Assembly (NCBI GenBank): GCA_049697115.1
Contig: JBAVVD010000094.1
Location: forward strand, 1-22,980
Origin: JBAVVD01 sp049697115
Lineage (GTDB): Bacteria; Acidobacteriota; Aminicenantia; Aminicenantales; UBA4085
Length of the DNA stretch: 22,980 nt
Direction: 5' to 3'
Shown: in pieces, positions 1 to 6,567 of the stretch
Layout of the letters: every line of letters begins with the position of its first letter
Position numbering within the stretch: the stretch's first letter is position 1
Notes under the pieces: model-generated
What the model saw: only the letters and a program-made list of their open reading frames with translations
What the model was told of the DNA's origin: nothing
Database searches by the model: none
Program-made: the position numbers and the translations under genes

Positions 1-6
1 TTTCAT
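1..6 (-). CDS. start codon of a third integron cassette gene (partial, runs off left edge)
   Basis: Only ATG-AAA is inside the window. On the minus strand a strong Shine-Dalgarno (AAGGAGGAGG) lies a few bases before this ATG, and the start sits about 45 nt after the core site that ends the preceding attC, as expected for the first gene of the next cassette. Nothing can be said about the product. It is the only one of the three cassette starts with a good ribosome-binding site. The assignment rests on the RBS and the cassette context. Confidence 0.5.
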
Positions 7-46
7 ACCTCCTCCTTTAAAAGGTTTATACAAATAATAGAAATCT

Positions 47-104
47 TGCTAACATTAGAGGTCACTGGCGCGCCTTTTGCGTCCAGTGCAGCGATTTGTT
101 ATAC
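47..104 (-). repeat. attC: attC recombination site of cassette 2
   Basis: This is a 58-bp imperfect palindrome in the normal size range of attC sites. Read on the minus strand it begins with the R'' core GTATAAC (104-98) and ends with the R' core GTTAGCA (53-47). The inner arms CACTGG-CGC and GCG-T-CCAGTG (plus strand) pair around a short loop. One arm carries a single unpaired base, the extrahelical-base signature of attC hairpins. GTATAAC is the reverse complement of the GTTATAC that opens the same cassette at 986-980, as the cassette model requires. The stop codon of the upstream gene lies inside the first core. Confidence 0.85.
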
Positions 105-977
105 ATTTTTTCTTAAAGACGGCCTAAATAGCTTTGTATCTATTAAAAATTCGTAGCCAGTTAATTCTACCCAAAGTTTTATACTGCTGATCAAGTCAAG
201 AAGCGATTCCGCAAAATAGTCTAGATATTTATCGTTAACTCTGTATACCTGTAAGAGCTTTTCTTTTTGGTAAAGAGCAAAGTCGCCAAAGTCTTTTACC
301 ATAAATTTATCCCCTTCTAAATGTTTTAATAACAAGTATCTGTCAGGATATTCATCGTTTCTTTCATTGAGATTCTTACCACTTTCAATTTTGTATCCTT
401 TTACATTTTTACCTATTGGAATATATAAATCATCTATATTTTTAGGCATGAACTCGAATGATCTAATTTCTTTTAACAAGTCAATAATAACAATAAGTTG
501 GTCGTTATCTAAGTGTTGGAGAATAAATGAATTTTCTAAGATTTTTGTAATATTCCTTTCTGTGATTGACCAATTTTTAAAAACTTGAAAACCCAAATAT
601 TCATTTGTCTTTATTGTTGTGGTGAGATCGTTTTTTTGCTGGGATAGAAAGCTTTTTATGCTTTCTGGAGATATAGCTACTTTTTCATAAGACAAAACTA
701 CTTTCATTAGTTGGTTAATTATTGACAATACATCTCTGTCGATTTGCATTTTTGCATAATCGAACAATTCTTTATTTAATCTCCGTTGAGAATAATTTTT
801 TGATAATTCATAGATAAGGTAGAGGGCAGGGATAGAAAGGAATGAACCTGCTATACCATGTATTATGCCTTTTATGTCAGAATGGAGTTTATTACCTACA
901 ATAAAAAAAACATATGCAGCAATTATACATACAAGGTAAGGCAATGACTTTAGACAATATTTTTTGATTTTTTTCAT
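99..977 (-). CDS. integron cassette 2 protein: two-helix membrane protein of unknown function
   Basis: The product is 292 aa. The N-terminus is basic (MKKIKKYCLK) and is followed by two hydrophobic segments at about residues 11-28 and 38-58 with a short loop between them. The rest is a mostly soluble, charged, helix-rich region with no motif I recognise, so the likely topology is two membrane helices and a large cytoplasmic domain. The gene is clearly more AT-rich than the host genes to its right and uses many AAA, TTA and ATA codons, which fits cassette-borne foreign DNA. It fills its cassette almost completely. The ATG follows the core GTTATAC by two bases and has no Shine-Dalgarno; the TAA stop is part of the attC core. 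Translation may depend on re-initiation or an upstream leader. Function is unknown. Phage defence or stress roles are common for such cassette genes but are not shown here. Confidence 0.75.
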   Translation of the reverse strand: MKKIKKYCLKSLPYLVCIIAAYVFFIVGNKLHSDIKGIIHGIAGSFLSIPALYLIYELSKNYSQRRLNKELFDYAKMQIDRDVLSIINQLMKVVLSYEKVAISPESIKSFLSQQKNDLTTTIKTNEYLGFQVFKNWSITERNITKILENSFILQHLDNDQLIVIIDLLKEIRSFEFMPKNIDDLYIPIGKNVKGYKIESGKNLNERNDEYPDRYLLLKHLEGDKFMVKDFGDFALYQKEKLLQVYRVNDKYLDYFAESLLDLISSIKLWVELTGYEFLIDTKLFRPSLRKNV

Positions 978-979
978 AT

Positions 980-1062
980 GTATAACATAAAAATCAGCGG
1001 CGTAACGAGCCAGCGAACTTAAGAAAGCGGCGAGTTACGTCCGCTGGATTGGGTTGTTATGC
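980..1062 (-). repeat. attC: attC recombination site of cassette 1
   Basis: This is an 83-bp imperfect palindrome. On the minus strand it runs from R'' core GCATAAC (1062-1056) to R' core GTTATAC (986-980). The arms CAGCGG-A-CGTAAC and GTTACG-CCGCTG pair with one extra A in the first arm. In the folded bottom strand this gives the extrahelical T expected of attC. The central part holds CTTAAG. GCATAAC is the reverse complement of GTTATGC at 1565-1559, the core that opens this cassette. The TAA stop of the cassette 1 gene lies within the first core, a usual cassette economy. Confidence 0.9.
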
Positions 1063-1548
1063 AATGGTCAAATTTTTAATAATTTTTTCCATTTGTTTTT
1101 CTATCCAGTCCTCAGAAATTCCTAACTTGGATAACCATTTATGATTAATTTCTGATATCTCACTATCAAGCTTTTCAAAAAAATCAGTTATTTCATTCAA
1201 TTCTCTAATCATATAATTTCTTCCGTCTTCTCGCATGAAATGAGCAGCCCTGTCCCAAAAATAAGTATGGGCAAGCAAATTACGCTTTTCGAGTGCGTTT
1301 TGCAATCTTTCTTCTAATTTAGGCGTGATTTCAATGGTGGTGTTCAATTTTTTAATACAGACCCCAAACGTTTTATCAAAATAACTTTTTAAAATCCTAT
1401 CATAATCAGATTTTGTCATTGTTTTTGGGTCCGATGTTTCAGCAGTAAGAAGGATACATATAGCTTTTTCTAATGACTGCGCTGAATACATAGCTAAACC
1501 GTAATGGGCATAAACCTCTCTTACGTGGTAATCTTCTTTTTCCATCAT
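1057..1548 (-). CDS. integron cassette 1 protein: candidate HEPN-domain protein
   Basis: The product is 163 aa and helix-rich. Residues 89-94 read RNLLAH, matching the RN-x3-H (Rx4-6H) active-site motif of HEPN ribonuclease domains. The motif follows a long N-terminal helical region, which is a plausible position, and the total length fits a stand-alone HEPN domain. HEPN proteins are commonly RNase toxins or defence effectors; the family assignment here rests on the motif and helical character only. It is the first cassette after attI, the position normally best expressed from a cassette promoter. Two tandem ATGs (1548 and 1545) could start it and there is no clear Shine-Dalgarno. No antitoxin-like partner is in the cassette. 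The gene is AT-rich compared with the host genes. It could also be a non-toxic HEPN-like protein of unknown role. Confidence 0.7.
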   Translation of the reverse strand: MMEKEDYHVREVYAHYGLAMYSAQSLEKAICILLTAETSDPKTMTKSDYDRILKSYFDKTFGVCIKKLNTTIEITPKLEERLQNALEKRNLLAHTYFWDRAAHFMREDGRNYMIRELNEITDFFEKLDSEISEINHKWLSKLGISEDWIEKQMEKIIKNLTIA

Positions 1549-1598
1549 TTATCTTTATGCATAACAATGTTTATATGTATCCATATAAAACCCTAAGG

Positions 1599-1638
1599 AC
1601 GGCATTGAGTGCCGTATAAGACGCCGGTGAATACGGCA
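1599..1638 (-). promoter_or_regulatory. mutually exclusive hairpins in the attI/leader region
   Basis: On the minus strand three arms follow one another: TGCCGTAT (1638-1631), ATACGGCA (1617-1610) and TGCCGT (1604-1599). The middle arm can pair with the first (8 bp, 13-nt loop) or with the last (6 bp, 5-nt loop), but not both. They may be integrase-binding repeats of attI, or a switchable structure in the transcript entering the cassettes. Which of these applies cannot be told from sequence. Confidence 0.4.
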
Positions 1639-1652
1639 TCATTTCTGGCCTA

Positions 1653-1681
1653 ATTGCAATGTTTTCAACATTTCCCGTCAA
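1653..1681 (-). promoter_or_regulatory. candidate cassette promoter (Pc)
   Basis: On the minus strand TTGACG (1681-1676) is separated by 17 bp from TGCAAT (1658-1653). It points into the cassette array and would start transcription near 1646, upstream of the paired-arm structure and cassette 1. The -35 is a good match and the -10 is weak. An integron with the integrase pointing towards the array could also express the cassettes by read-through from intI. Confidence 0.35.
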
Positions 1682-1739
1682 GGTGATGTTATTATCATAG
1701 TGTTTTATAAGGATCGGCATAATATGCTTCATGACCAGC

Positions 1740-2774
1740 TCAAAGTCCATCGACCGGGCTCCGAACTCCGGCCGGTCCCCGGTTGAGGACATGTGTGTAA
1801 ATCATCGTTGTTTTGACATCCTTATGGCCCAAGAGCTCCTGGACCGTCCGAATATCATAACCTCCTTCCAACAAATGCGTGGCGAAAGAGTGACGGAAAG
1901 TATGGCATGTGGCTCGCTTGGTCAATCCAGCCCGAGCAACCGCGTCTTTAACGGCTTTTTGAAGGATCGATTCGTCAATGTGATGGCGTCCCTCTTCTCC
2001 GGTCTTCGTATTCTTCCAGCGATTTCCCTGGGGAAAGATCCACTGCCAGCGCCATTCAGTAGGTGCGTTGGGATACTTACGATCCAGAGCTTCGGGCAAT
2101 TGAACGCGCCCCCACCCGGCAGCCAAATCCTTTGCGTGGATCTCCTTGACCTTCGTCAGATGATCCTGAAGCGGAACCTTGAGGGATATTGGCAACATCG
2201 TGATCCGGTCTTTTGCCCCTTTGCCGTCACGGACAAGAATTTCGTTTCGCCCGAAATCGATGTCTTGGACACGCAAACGCAGGCATTCGCTAAGCCTGAG
2301 GCCTGCCCCATACATGAGTGATGCCATTAGCCATTTATAATCGGTGAGTTGCGCAAGAACGGATTTCACCTCTTCGCGCGTCATGACCACGGGAAGGCGC
2401 GTGGATTTGCGGGCGCGGATGACTTGGCTCAGGTCACCCACCTCGCGCCCAACGACGTGGCGATAGAGGAATAGAAGCGCCGCAAGCGCTTGATTCTGCG
2501 TCGAGGCGCTAACTTTCTCTTTTACGGCCAGGTGGGTTAGAAAAGCATTGATTTCAGGCTCTGCCATCTCCGCCGGATGGCGTACATTATGAAAGAAAAT
2601 ATATCGTTTCACCCATAAACAATAGGTTCTTTCCGTACGTCGGCTGTAATGACGCGAACGCAAAGATTCGCGAAGGAGGTCGAACAATCGCGGCTTTCTT
2701 ACAGAATAAGAAGCTTTGTTTTCCGCAATAAAGAGTGGTCCTTCGATCGATAAAACATGTCCCCCCATTTCCAT
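1740..2774 (-). CDS. intI: integron integrase (IntI-type tyrosine recombinase)
   Basis: The product is 344 aa and catalyses site-specific recombination between attI and the folded attC of cassettes. The N-terminal SAM-like core-binding domain spans about residues 28-110 (note RHYSRRTE). The catalytic domain has Arg160 (GAGLRLSE), His291-x2-Arg294 (HTFRHSFATHLLE), His317 (LLGHKDV) and the nucleophile Tyr326 (TTMIYTHVLNRG). The segment at about 213-250 (KDLAAGWGRV through the WRWQWIFPQ stretch) is the extra domain that separates IntI from XerC/D. The C-terminus GVRSPVDGL is also typical. The gene is transcribed towards the array, so its 3' end and not its 5' end faces attI: the inverted-integrase layout reported for Treponema denticola and some planctomycetes. 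The start at 2774 has no Shine-Dalgarno and coincides with the predicted transcription start; ATG 2768 is an alternative. All catalytic residues are intact. Confidence 0.95.
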   Translation of the reverse strand: MEMGGHVLSIEGPLFIAENKASYSVRKPRLFDLLRESLRSRHYSRRTERTYCLWVKRYIFFHNVRHPAEMAEPEINAFLTHLAVKEKVSASTQNQALAALLFLYRHVVGREVGDLSQVIRARKSTRLPVVMTREEVKSVLAQLTDYKWLMASLMYGAGLRLSECLRLRVQDIDFGRNEILVRDGKGAKDRITMLPISLKVPLQDHLTKVKEIHAKDLAAGWGRVQLPEALDRKYPNAPTEWRWQWIFPQGNRWKNTKTGEEGRHHIDESILQKAVKDAVARAGLTKRATCHTFRHSFATHLLEGGYDIRTVQELLGHKDVKTTMIYTHVLNRGPAGVRSPVDGL

Positions 2775-2780
2775 GGAAAT

Positions 2781-2809
2781 AGTCTAGTTAACACTGGCGG
2801 TGTTGTCAA
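2781..2809 (-). promoter_or_regulatory. intI promoter
   Basis: On the minus strand a perfect TTGACA (2809-2804) is followed after 17 bp by TAGACT (2786-2781). The -10 ends six bases before the intI ATG, so the transcript is predicted to begin at or next to the start codon. Confidence 0.7.
2790..2804. promoter_or_regulatory. operator-like inverted repeat inside the intI promoter
   Basis: AACAC-TGGCG-GTGTT is a perfect 5-bp inverted repeat with a 5-bp centre. It fills most of the spacer between the -35 and -10 of intI, where a bound repressor would block polymerase. Many intI genes are repressed by LexA at this place, but this sequence is not a standard CTGT-N8-ACAG LexA box. The regulator is unknown. 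Confidence 0.4.
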
Positions 2810-2825
2810 TATATTTAAATACCTC

Positions 2826-3430
2826 CAGGCCACAACCGGCACTGAGCTTCACCCGGGGATTGTGGCCGTCATTCAGACTTCAGGAGATAGGATTAATTTC
2901 CACGCCCATCTCCACCTCCTGGTGACCGAGGGCGGCGAGGACCCGGACGGGATATTTCATCATCTCGCGGAGTTCCAAGATGACCTGATCGCCGCGTTCT
3001 TCTCCCGCGAGGTCTTCGCTCTTCTGCTTGGGGAGGAACTCATCTCAGAGGCCCTGGTGGAGAAGATCGCAGGCTGGCGCCACTCGGGTTTTTCAGTCCA
3101 CAGCAAGGTCAGGGCTCAGACCAGGAAAGAGGCCGAGCGGGTGGGCAAGTACATGATCCATCCGCTGCTTTCTCTGGAGCGCCTCTCCTTTTCGGAGAAA
3201 GAGGGCAAGGTCTGCTACCGGTATGGGAAAGAAGCCGAAGAGGTAGAAAGGATGGACTATCTGGAATTTATCGCCCGGGTCACCTCACATATTCCTGAGA
3301 AGGGTCAGGTCACCATTCGTTACTTAGGCCTCTACGCTAACGCCCACAGGGGGAAGCGACGGAAGGAAGAGCAAGAAGGCCGCAAGCTCCTGATCATCGA
3401 GGAGGAGTGCCCGAGGGTCCCACGCGAACC
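2826..3430 (+). pseudogene. fragment of an IS91-type (HUH, Y2) transposase
   Basis: The frame carries the middle of an IS91-like transposase: PGIVAVIQTSGDRINFHAHL with the HUH-type cluster HAHLH at about 2901-2915. Further on come GFSVHSKVRAQTRKEAERVG, the RLSF segment, YLEFIARVTSHIPEKGQVT and YANAHRGKRRK near 3343. The family's N-terminal zinc-binding part is absent upstream and the C-terminal zinc-ribbon part is absent after the PRVP motif near 3420. The open frame continues as unrelated residues, so this is a truncated, presumably inactive remnant. Its left end touches the intI promoter region. An open frame can be drawn from ATG 2757, but that start overlaps intI on the other strand and the first two dozen codons look unrelated. 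IS91/ISCR elements mobilise adjacent DNA by rolling-circle transposition, so one may have helped place the integron here. Confidence 0.75.
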
Positions 3431-3619
3431 ACATTCTGCCCACTGGCTCATCGGCCCGGTTCTCCTCAGGATTGAGTGTGCAGGATTTTGTCAGACTCCA
3501 GACTACTCTTCAGGTCCGTTCCGATGGAATCAGAAGAATCGGGCCGGCGGCCAGGATTATGGCCGACGGAGAAGGATTGTTCGCCCATGCCGCCTCCGTG
3601 AATCTCCGCTTGCAGGCGG
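3431..3619. other. unassigned stretch between the transposase remnant and the aldehyde dehydrogenase
   Basis: After homology to the transposase fades there is about 190 bp with no recognisable gene. An 82-codon plus-strand open frame (3472-3720) overlaps the 3' end of the aldehyde dehydrogenase and matches no family I know. No terminal repeat of the transposon is evident. It is probably decayed junction sequence. Confidence 0.4.
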
Positions 3620-5263
3620 TCAACGGCGAAAGAGCCGCGAAGCGATCCGGAGCAGGCTTCTTAAGGGGGTTGCGCCCTGGACCAAAGAAAAAGACGGCCA
3701 AAGCGAAAACGCGGCCCTGATTTTTTTCACCGGATTCCGTTGGTGGAGAAGAATAAGTGATTTTTGAAAAACCTTAGTCTTGGACGCCGAATAGGGATAC
3801 CACCACAGCAGATCCGGTTTTTTCACAAAATCCGCGCTGATATATTTAATGTTCATCAGGTGGAGAAGGCCGTAGGGCCCATGGGAACGGCCGATTCCCG
3901 TCTGCTTAATCCCTCCCCAGATGGCTTTCGGCTCTGTAAAAGAAAACATATGGTCATTGATAGTCACGGTGCCGGCTTCGAGTCTGTCCGCCACGGAGGC
4001 GGCTGTTTTTTTGTTTCGTGTCCAGACGGAGGCTGTTAAACCGTAGCGGCAGTCGTTGGCCAGGGAAACCGCCTCCTCCACATCCTGAAATGACTGGATC
4101 GGAAGAACAGGCCCGAACGTTTCCTCCGTCATCACTTTCATGGTGTGGTCGACGCCGGTCAGAACGGCCGGTGTGATAAAATAACCGGCACGGTCATCTT
4201 TTCTCTCCCCTCCGAAAAGAATCCGGGCTCCCTTTGCCCGCGCGTCCCTGAGCTGCTCTTCGACTACCTGGAGCTGACCCAATGTGGTCATCGGGCCGAT
4301 ATCCGTCCCAGGCTCCATGGGATTTCCCACCTTCAGCCGTCGTGTGAGGTCGAGAACTTTTTCTGTGAATTCTTCGGCGATCTCTCTGGCCGCATATACC
4401 CGCTCCACAGAAGCGCAGCTCTGGCCGGTGTTCATGAAGGCATTCCAGACCGCGCCCCGGGAGGCCCGCTCCAGGTCCGCATCCTGAAGGATAATCATCG
4501 GATCTTTTCCGCCCAACTCCAGGACGATTTTGGTCAAATTCCGGCTGGCAAGCTCCATGATTCTTTTGCCGACGGGGACGCTTCCGGTGAACATGACCGT
4601 CTGGACGGCGGGATCGGTGATCATCTCCTCAGCCTGCGGAACGCGGCAGTTGACGATGTTCAACACGCCCGGAGGAAAACCGGCCTCGATAAAAATCTCA
4701 CCGATAAGCAGCCCCGCCAAAGGCGTGGAGGTGGAAGGCCGCAGGACAACCGTATTTCCTGCGCTCAGGGCGCTCGTAATGTCGCAGAGCGGAATCATAA
4801 AAGGGAAATTCCAGGGCGAAATGATGAGCGTTACGCCGAGCGGTTGAAAGTGATACGCACTCCTCTTATGCGCAAACAGAGGGACCTGTGTCTTTGTTCT
4901 CTTCGGCCGCAGGGAGCCGGAAAGGCTGCGCGCATAATAATCCAGAGCTTCCAGGCCGGTCAGAACCTCAACCGCCATGGACTCAATGAGAGGGGTCCCT
5001 TTCTCCTGCGTGATCAGCCGGGCCGCTTCCTCGCTTCGTCGGAGGAGAATGTCTTTGGCTTTCCTGAGAATTTTCTGTCTTTCTTTTGACAGCAGAGTCC
5101 GCCATGCCGGAAAGGCTTGCGCAGCGGCACGGATGGCTTCCCGACAGTCCTCCGAGGAAGCGAGCGATACTTCGCCCACCGGCTCAAGGGTCGCCGGATT
5201 TATTGAGGTCAATTTTTCTTTTGTTTCAATTCGCTGATGACCGATGATCAGTCTTCCGTCCAT
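3620..5263 (-). CDS. aldehyde dehydrogenase family protein (NAD(P)-dependent)
   Basis: The product is 547 aa and oxidises an aldehyde to the acid with NAD(P)+. Motifs in order are SPWNFPF (149-155, Asn152), VVLRPS (172-177), FTGSVPVGK (225-233), the catalytic base Glu249 in ELGGKDP and the nucleophile Cys283 in NTGQSCASVERVY. EETFGPVLP and the C-terminal GRSHGPYG region follow. The invariant cofactor lysine of the KPSE motif is arginine here (Arg175), which may affect cofactor choice. The last 50 or so residues after WWYPYS are longer than in most ALDHs; such basic, hydrophobic tails occur in some relatives, but the end lies near transposon-derived sequence and could be altered. The gene begins 4 bp after the DUF362 gene with a Shine-Dalgarno (AAAGGAAGG) inside that gene's end, so the two are an operon. 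The substrate cannot be named. Confidence 0.9.
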   Translation of the reverse strand: MDGRLIIGHQRIETKEKLTSINPATLEPVGEVSLASSEDCREAIRAAAQAFPAWRTLLSKERQKILRKAKDILLRRSEEAARLITQEKGTPLIESMAVEVLTGLEALDYYARSLSGSLRPKRTKTQVPLFAHKRSAYHFQPLGVTLIISPWNFPFMIPLCDITSALSAGNTVVLRPSTSTPLAGLLIGEIFIEAGFPPGVLNIVNCRVPQAEEMITDPAVQTVMFTGSVPVGKRIMELASRNLTKIVLELGGKDPMIILQDADLERASRGAVWNAFMNTGQSCASVERVYAAREIAEEFTEKVLDLTRRLKVGNPMEPGTDIGPMTTLGQLQVVEEQLRDARAKGARILFGGERKDDRAGYFITPAVLTGVDHTMKVMTEETFGPVLPIQSFQDVEEAVSLANDCRYGLTASVWTRNKKTAASVADRLEAGTVTINDHMFSFTEPKAIWGGIKQTGIGRSHGPYGLLHLMNIKYISADFVKKPDLLWWYPYSASKTKVFQKSLILLHQRNPVKKIRAAFSLWPSFSLVQGATPLRSLLRIASRLFRR

Positions 5264-5267
5264 GGCG

Positions 5268-6554
5268 CTACAACCTTCCTTTCAGAAATCTTCTCGTCCA
5301 TGAGAGAAACAAAAAGAAATAGGCGTCAAAGATGAGGTCGACGCGAAAGAGGGGATTGAGAATCCCGGCTTTCAAGAAAAACCAGAGCACAAGGTCTTTA
5401 TGCCTGGGTGGACAGCCTTTGATTCTTCGCTTTTTTGTGTATTTGACCTTCCCCTCGATTCCTGAACAGGAACCCAGAATCATCAGCTTCTCCGCCGTAA
5501 CATCTCCCCTGTATTTACCGATGACCACCGTCCAGCGGGGAAGGCGTTTCCACAGCTTGGGCTTCCGGTCTTTGATCATGTAGAGCCAATCCAGGAAGAC
5601 CCCCTGGCATCCCCCGCAGCAATAGGGCTCGCCGCTGAGGACCCGGATATTGCTTTTCACTTCATCCACGCGGATGAATCCGACGTCCCAGGTCTTTGTT
5701 CTCTCCCTGACGGCTTCCAGTGAAATGTCTCCCGCAATCTCGATATCCTGAAGGTCAATGGAGCCGTAACCCCGGGAAGACGCCAGCGCCAGATGGCGGA
5801 TGTTTTTCGGCTCCAGATGAAAGATCCGGGCGCAGACCACATCATGGGCAAGGGGGTCATTGGATATGAGGACAATCCCCAGATGCCGCCCATGCTGGGT
5901 GAATTGGTTCCCTCCCATGGAGATTTCAATGGCATCCGTGGCGATGAAATCCGGATAACCCGCTTCCAAAAGGTCCACGATTTTTTCGTCGAGGTTGTAA
6001 TTATGATTCCACATCCTTTCTCTGTCACAGAGAATTCCGATGTTGAGCTTGAGGGCCGCGGTCAAACCCTGGGCGAGATAATTGGTCTTGAGCTTCGGAA
6101 TATAAATAAGAAAATCATTGTCCACGACCTCACGGGCGGTGGTCACGGTCTTGTGGATCACTCCTTTTTGAAGACGAATGGTCTTTTTCCTGGCTTCCTC
6201 GATAGGCAGGAGCCGAATGGGCTGTTCTTTCTTCAGCCGGAAGTATCCGGCCCTGCGAAACATCCGGGAAGTGGGCAGCCCGGAACCGCTCTTCTCCGCC
6301 ACAGTGATTTTTGTCTCGCTGCCGCTCAGATTCCTCAGGGCATTGACCACACCCTCCAGAAACTCAGGCCGCGTGTACCCGGAAGGAGCGATTTTGTGGT
6401 GGGCCATGACCACATTGGGCTTGATTGTAATCCGACCTCTAGCTCGTGAAGCAAGACCGATCTCTTCGAGACCTTCCCTGATAATTCTCTCGATGAGGAC
6501 CGGGTTGTATTCCGGGGCCTGGCGAATGATGACTCTGGCTTTCTTCCCGTCCAT
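5268..6554 (-). CDS. DUF362 domain protein with C-terminal cysteine motifs
   Basis: The product is 428 aa. The DUF362 domain occupies about residues 40-300 (ITIKPNVVM, IYIPKLKTN, GLTAALKLNIGI, ISNDPLAHDVV). It is followed by YCCGGC (Cys312, Cys313, Cys316), Cys363 in GSCSG and Cys381 in GCPP, a cluster that could bind an Fe-S centre or another metal. Residues 388-420 are strongly hydrophobic, suggesting membrane association. The biochemical role of this DUF362 branch is not established; some DUF362 proteins carry ferredoxin-like domains and work in redox pathways. It forms an operon with the downstream aldehyde dehydrogenase, so a redox or electron-transfer partnership is a reasonable inference. 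The ATG has no good Shine-Dalgarno, but a perfect TATAAT ends seven bases before it, which points to a leaderless start. No in-frame ATG further down is better placed. Confidence 0.85.
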   Translation of the reverse strand: MDGKKARVIIRQAPEYNPVLIERIIREGLEEIGLASRARGRITIKPNVVMAHHKIAPSGYTRPEFLEGVVNALRNLSGSETKITVAEKSGSGLPTSRMFRRAGYFRLKKEQPIRLLPIEEARKKTIRLQKGVIHKTVTTAREVVDNDFLIYIPKLKTNYLAQGLTAALKLNIGILCDRERMWNHNYNLDEKIVDLLEAGYPDFIATDAIEISMGGNQFTQHGRHLGIVLISNDPLAHDVVCARIFHLEPKNIRHLALASSRGYGSIDLQDIEIAGDISLEAVRERTKTWDVGFIRVDEVKSNIRVLSGEPYCCGGCQGVFLDWLYMIKDRKPKLWKRLPRWTVVIGKYRGDVTAEKLMILGSCSGIEGKVKYTKKRRIKGCPPRHKDLVLWFFLKAGILNPLFRVDLIFDAYFFLFLSWTRRFLKGRL

Positions 6555-6561
6555 TTCCCGA

Positions 6562-6567
6562 ATTATA
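6562..6567 (-). promoter_or_regulatory. -10 element of the DUF362-aldehyde dehydrogenase operon
   Basis: A perfect TATAAT on the minus strand ends seven bases before the DUF362 ATG. No good -35 is found at 16-18 bp, so the promoter may be weak or activator-dependent. Confidence 0.45.

Larger units (their letters stand above)
1559..1739 (-). other. attI: attI-like recombination region between intI and the first cassette
   Basis: The interval between the end of intI and cassette 1 ends, on the minus strand, in GTTATGC (1565-1559), the core at which cassette 1 begins. Three bases before it is TATAAAC (1575-1569), an inverted core-like site, so the two form a simple site as in known attI sequences. 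Just beyond is a perfect 7-bp inverted repeat, TTATATG-TATC-CATATAA (1571-1588). No convincing gene lies here: a 73-codon open frame at 1571-1792 overlaps the 3' end of intI out of frame. The outer boundary of attI cannot be fixed by eye. Confidence 0.7.

Noticed and set aside
1571..1792. 73-codon minus-strand open frame downstream of and overlapping intI
   Set aside because: It overlaps the intI 3' end out of frame, lies over the attI structures and resembles no protein.
1731..2321. 196-codon plus-strand open frame opposite intI
   Set aside because: It is antisense to a certain gene with no Shine-Dalgarno or recognisable domain.
3472..3720. 82-codon plus-strand open frame
   Set aside because: It overlaps the aldehyde dehydrogenase end, is basic and low in complexity, and has no family match; it could be decayed junction sequence.
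4145..5089. 314-codon plus-strand open frame
   Set aside because: It is entirely antisense to the aldehyde dehydrogenase coding region and its composition is atypical for a protein.
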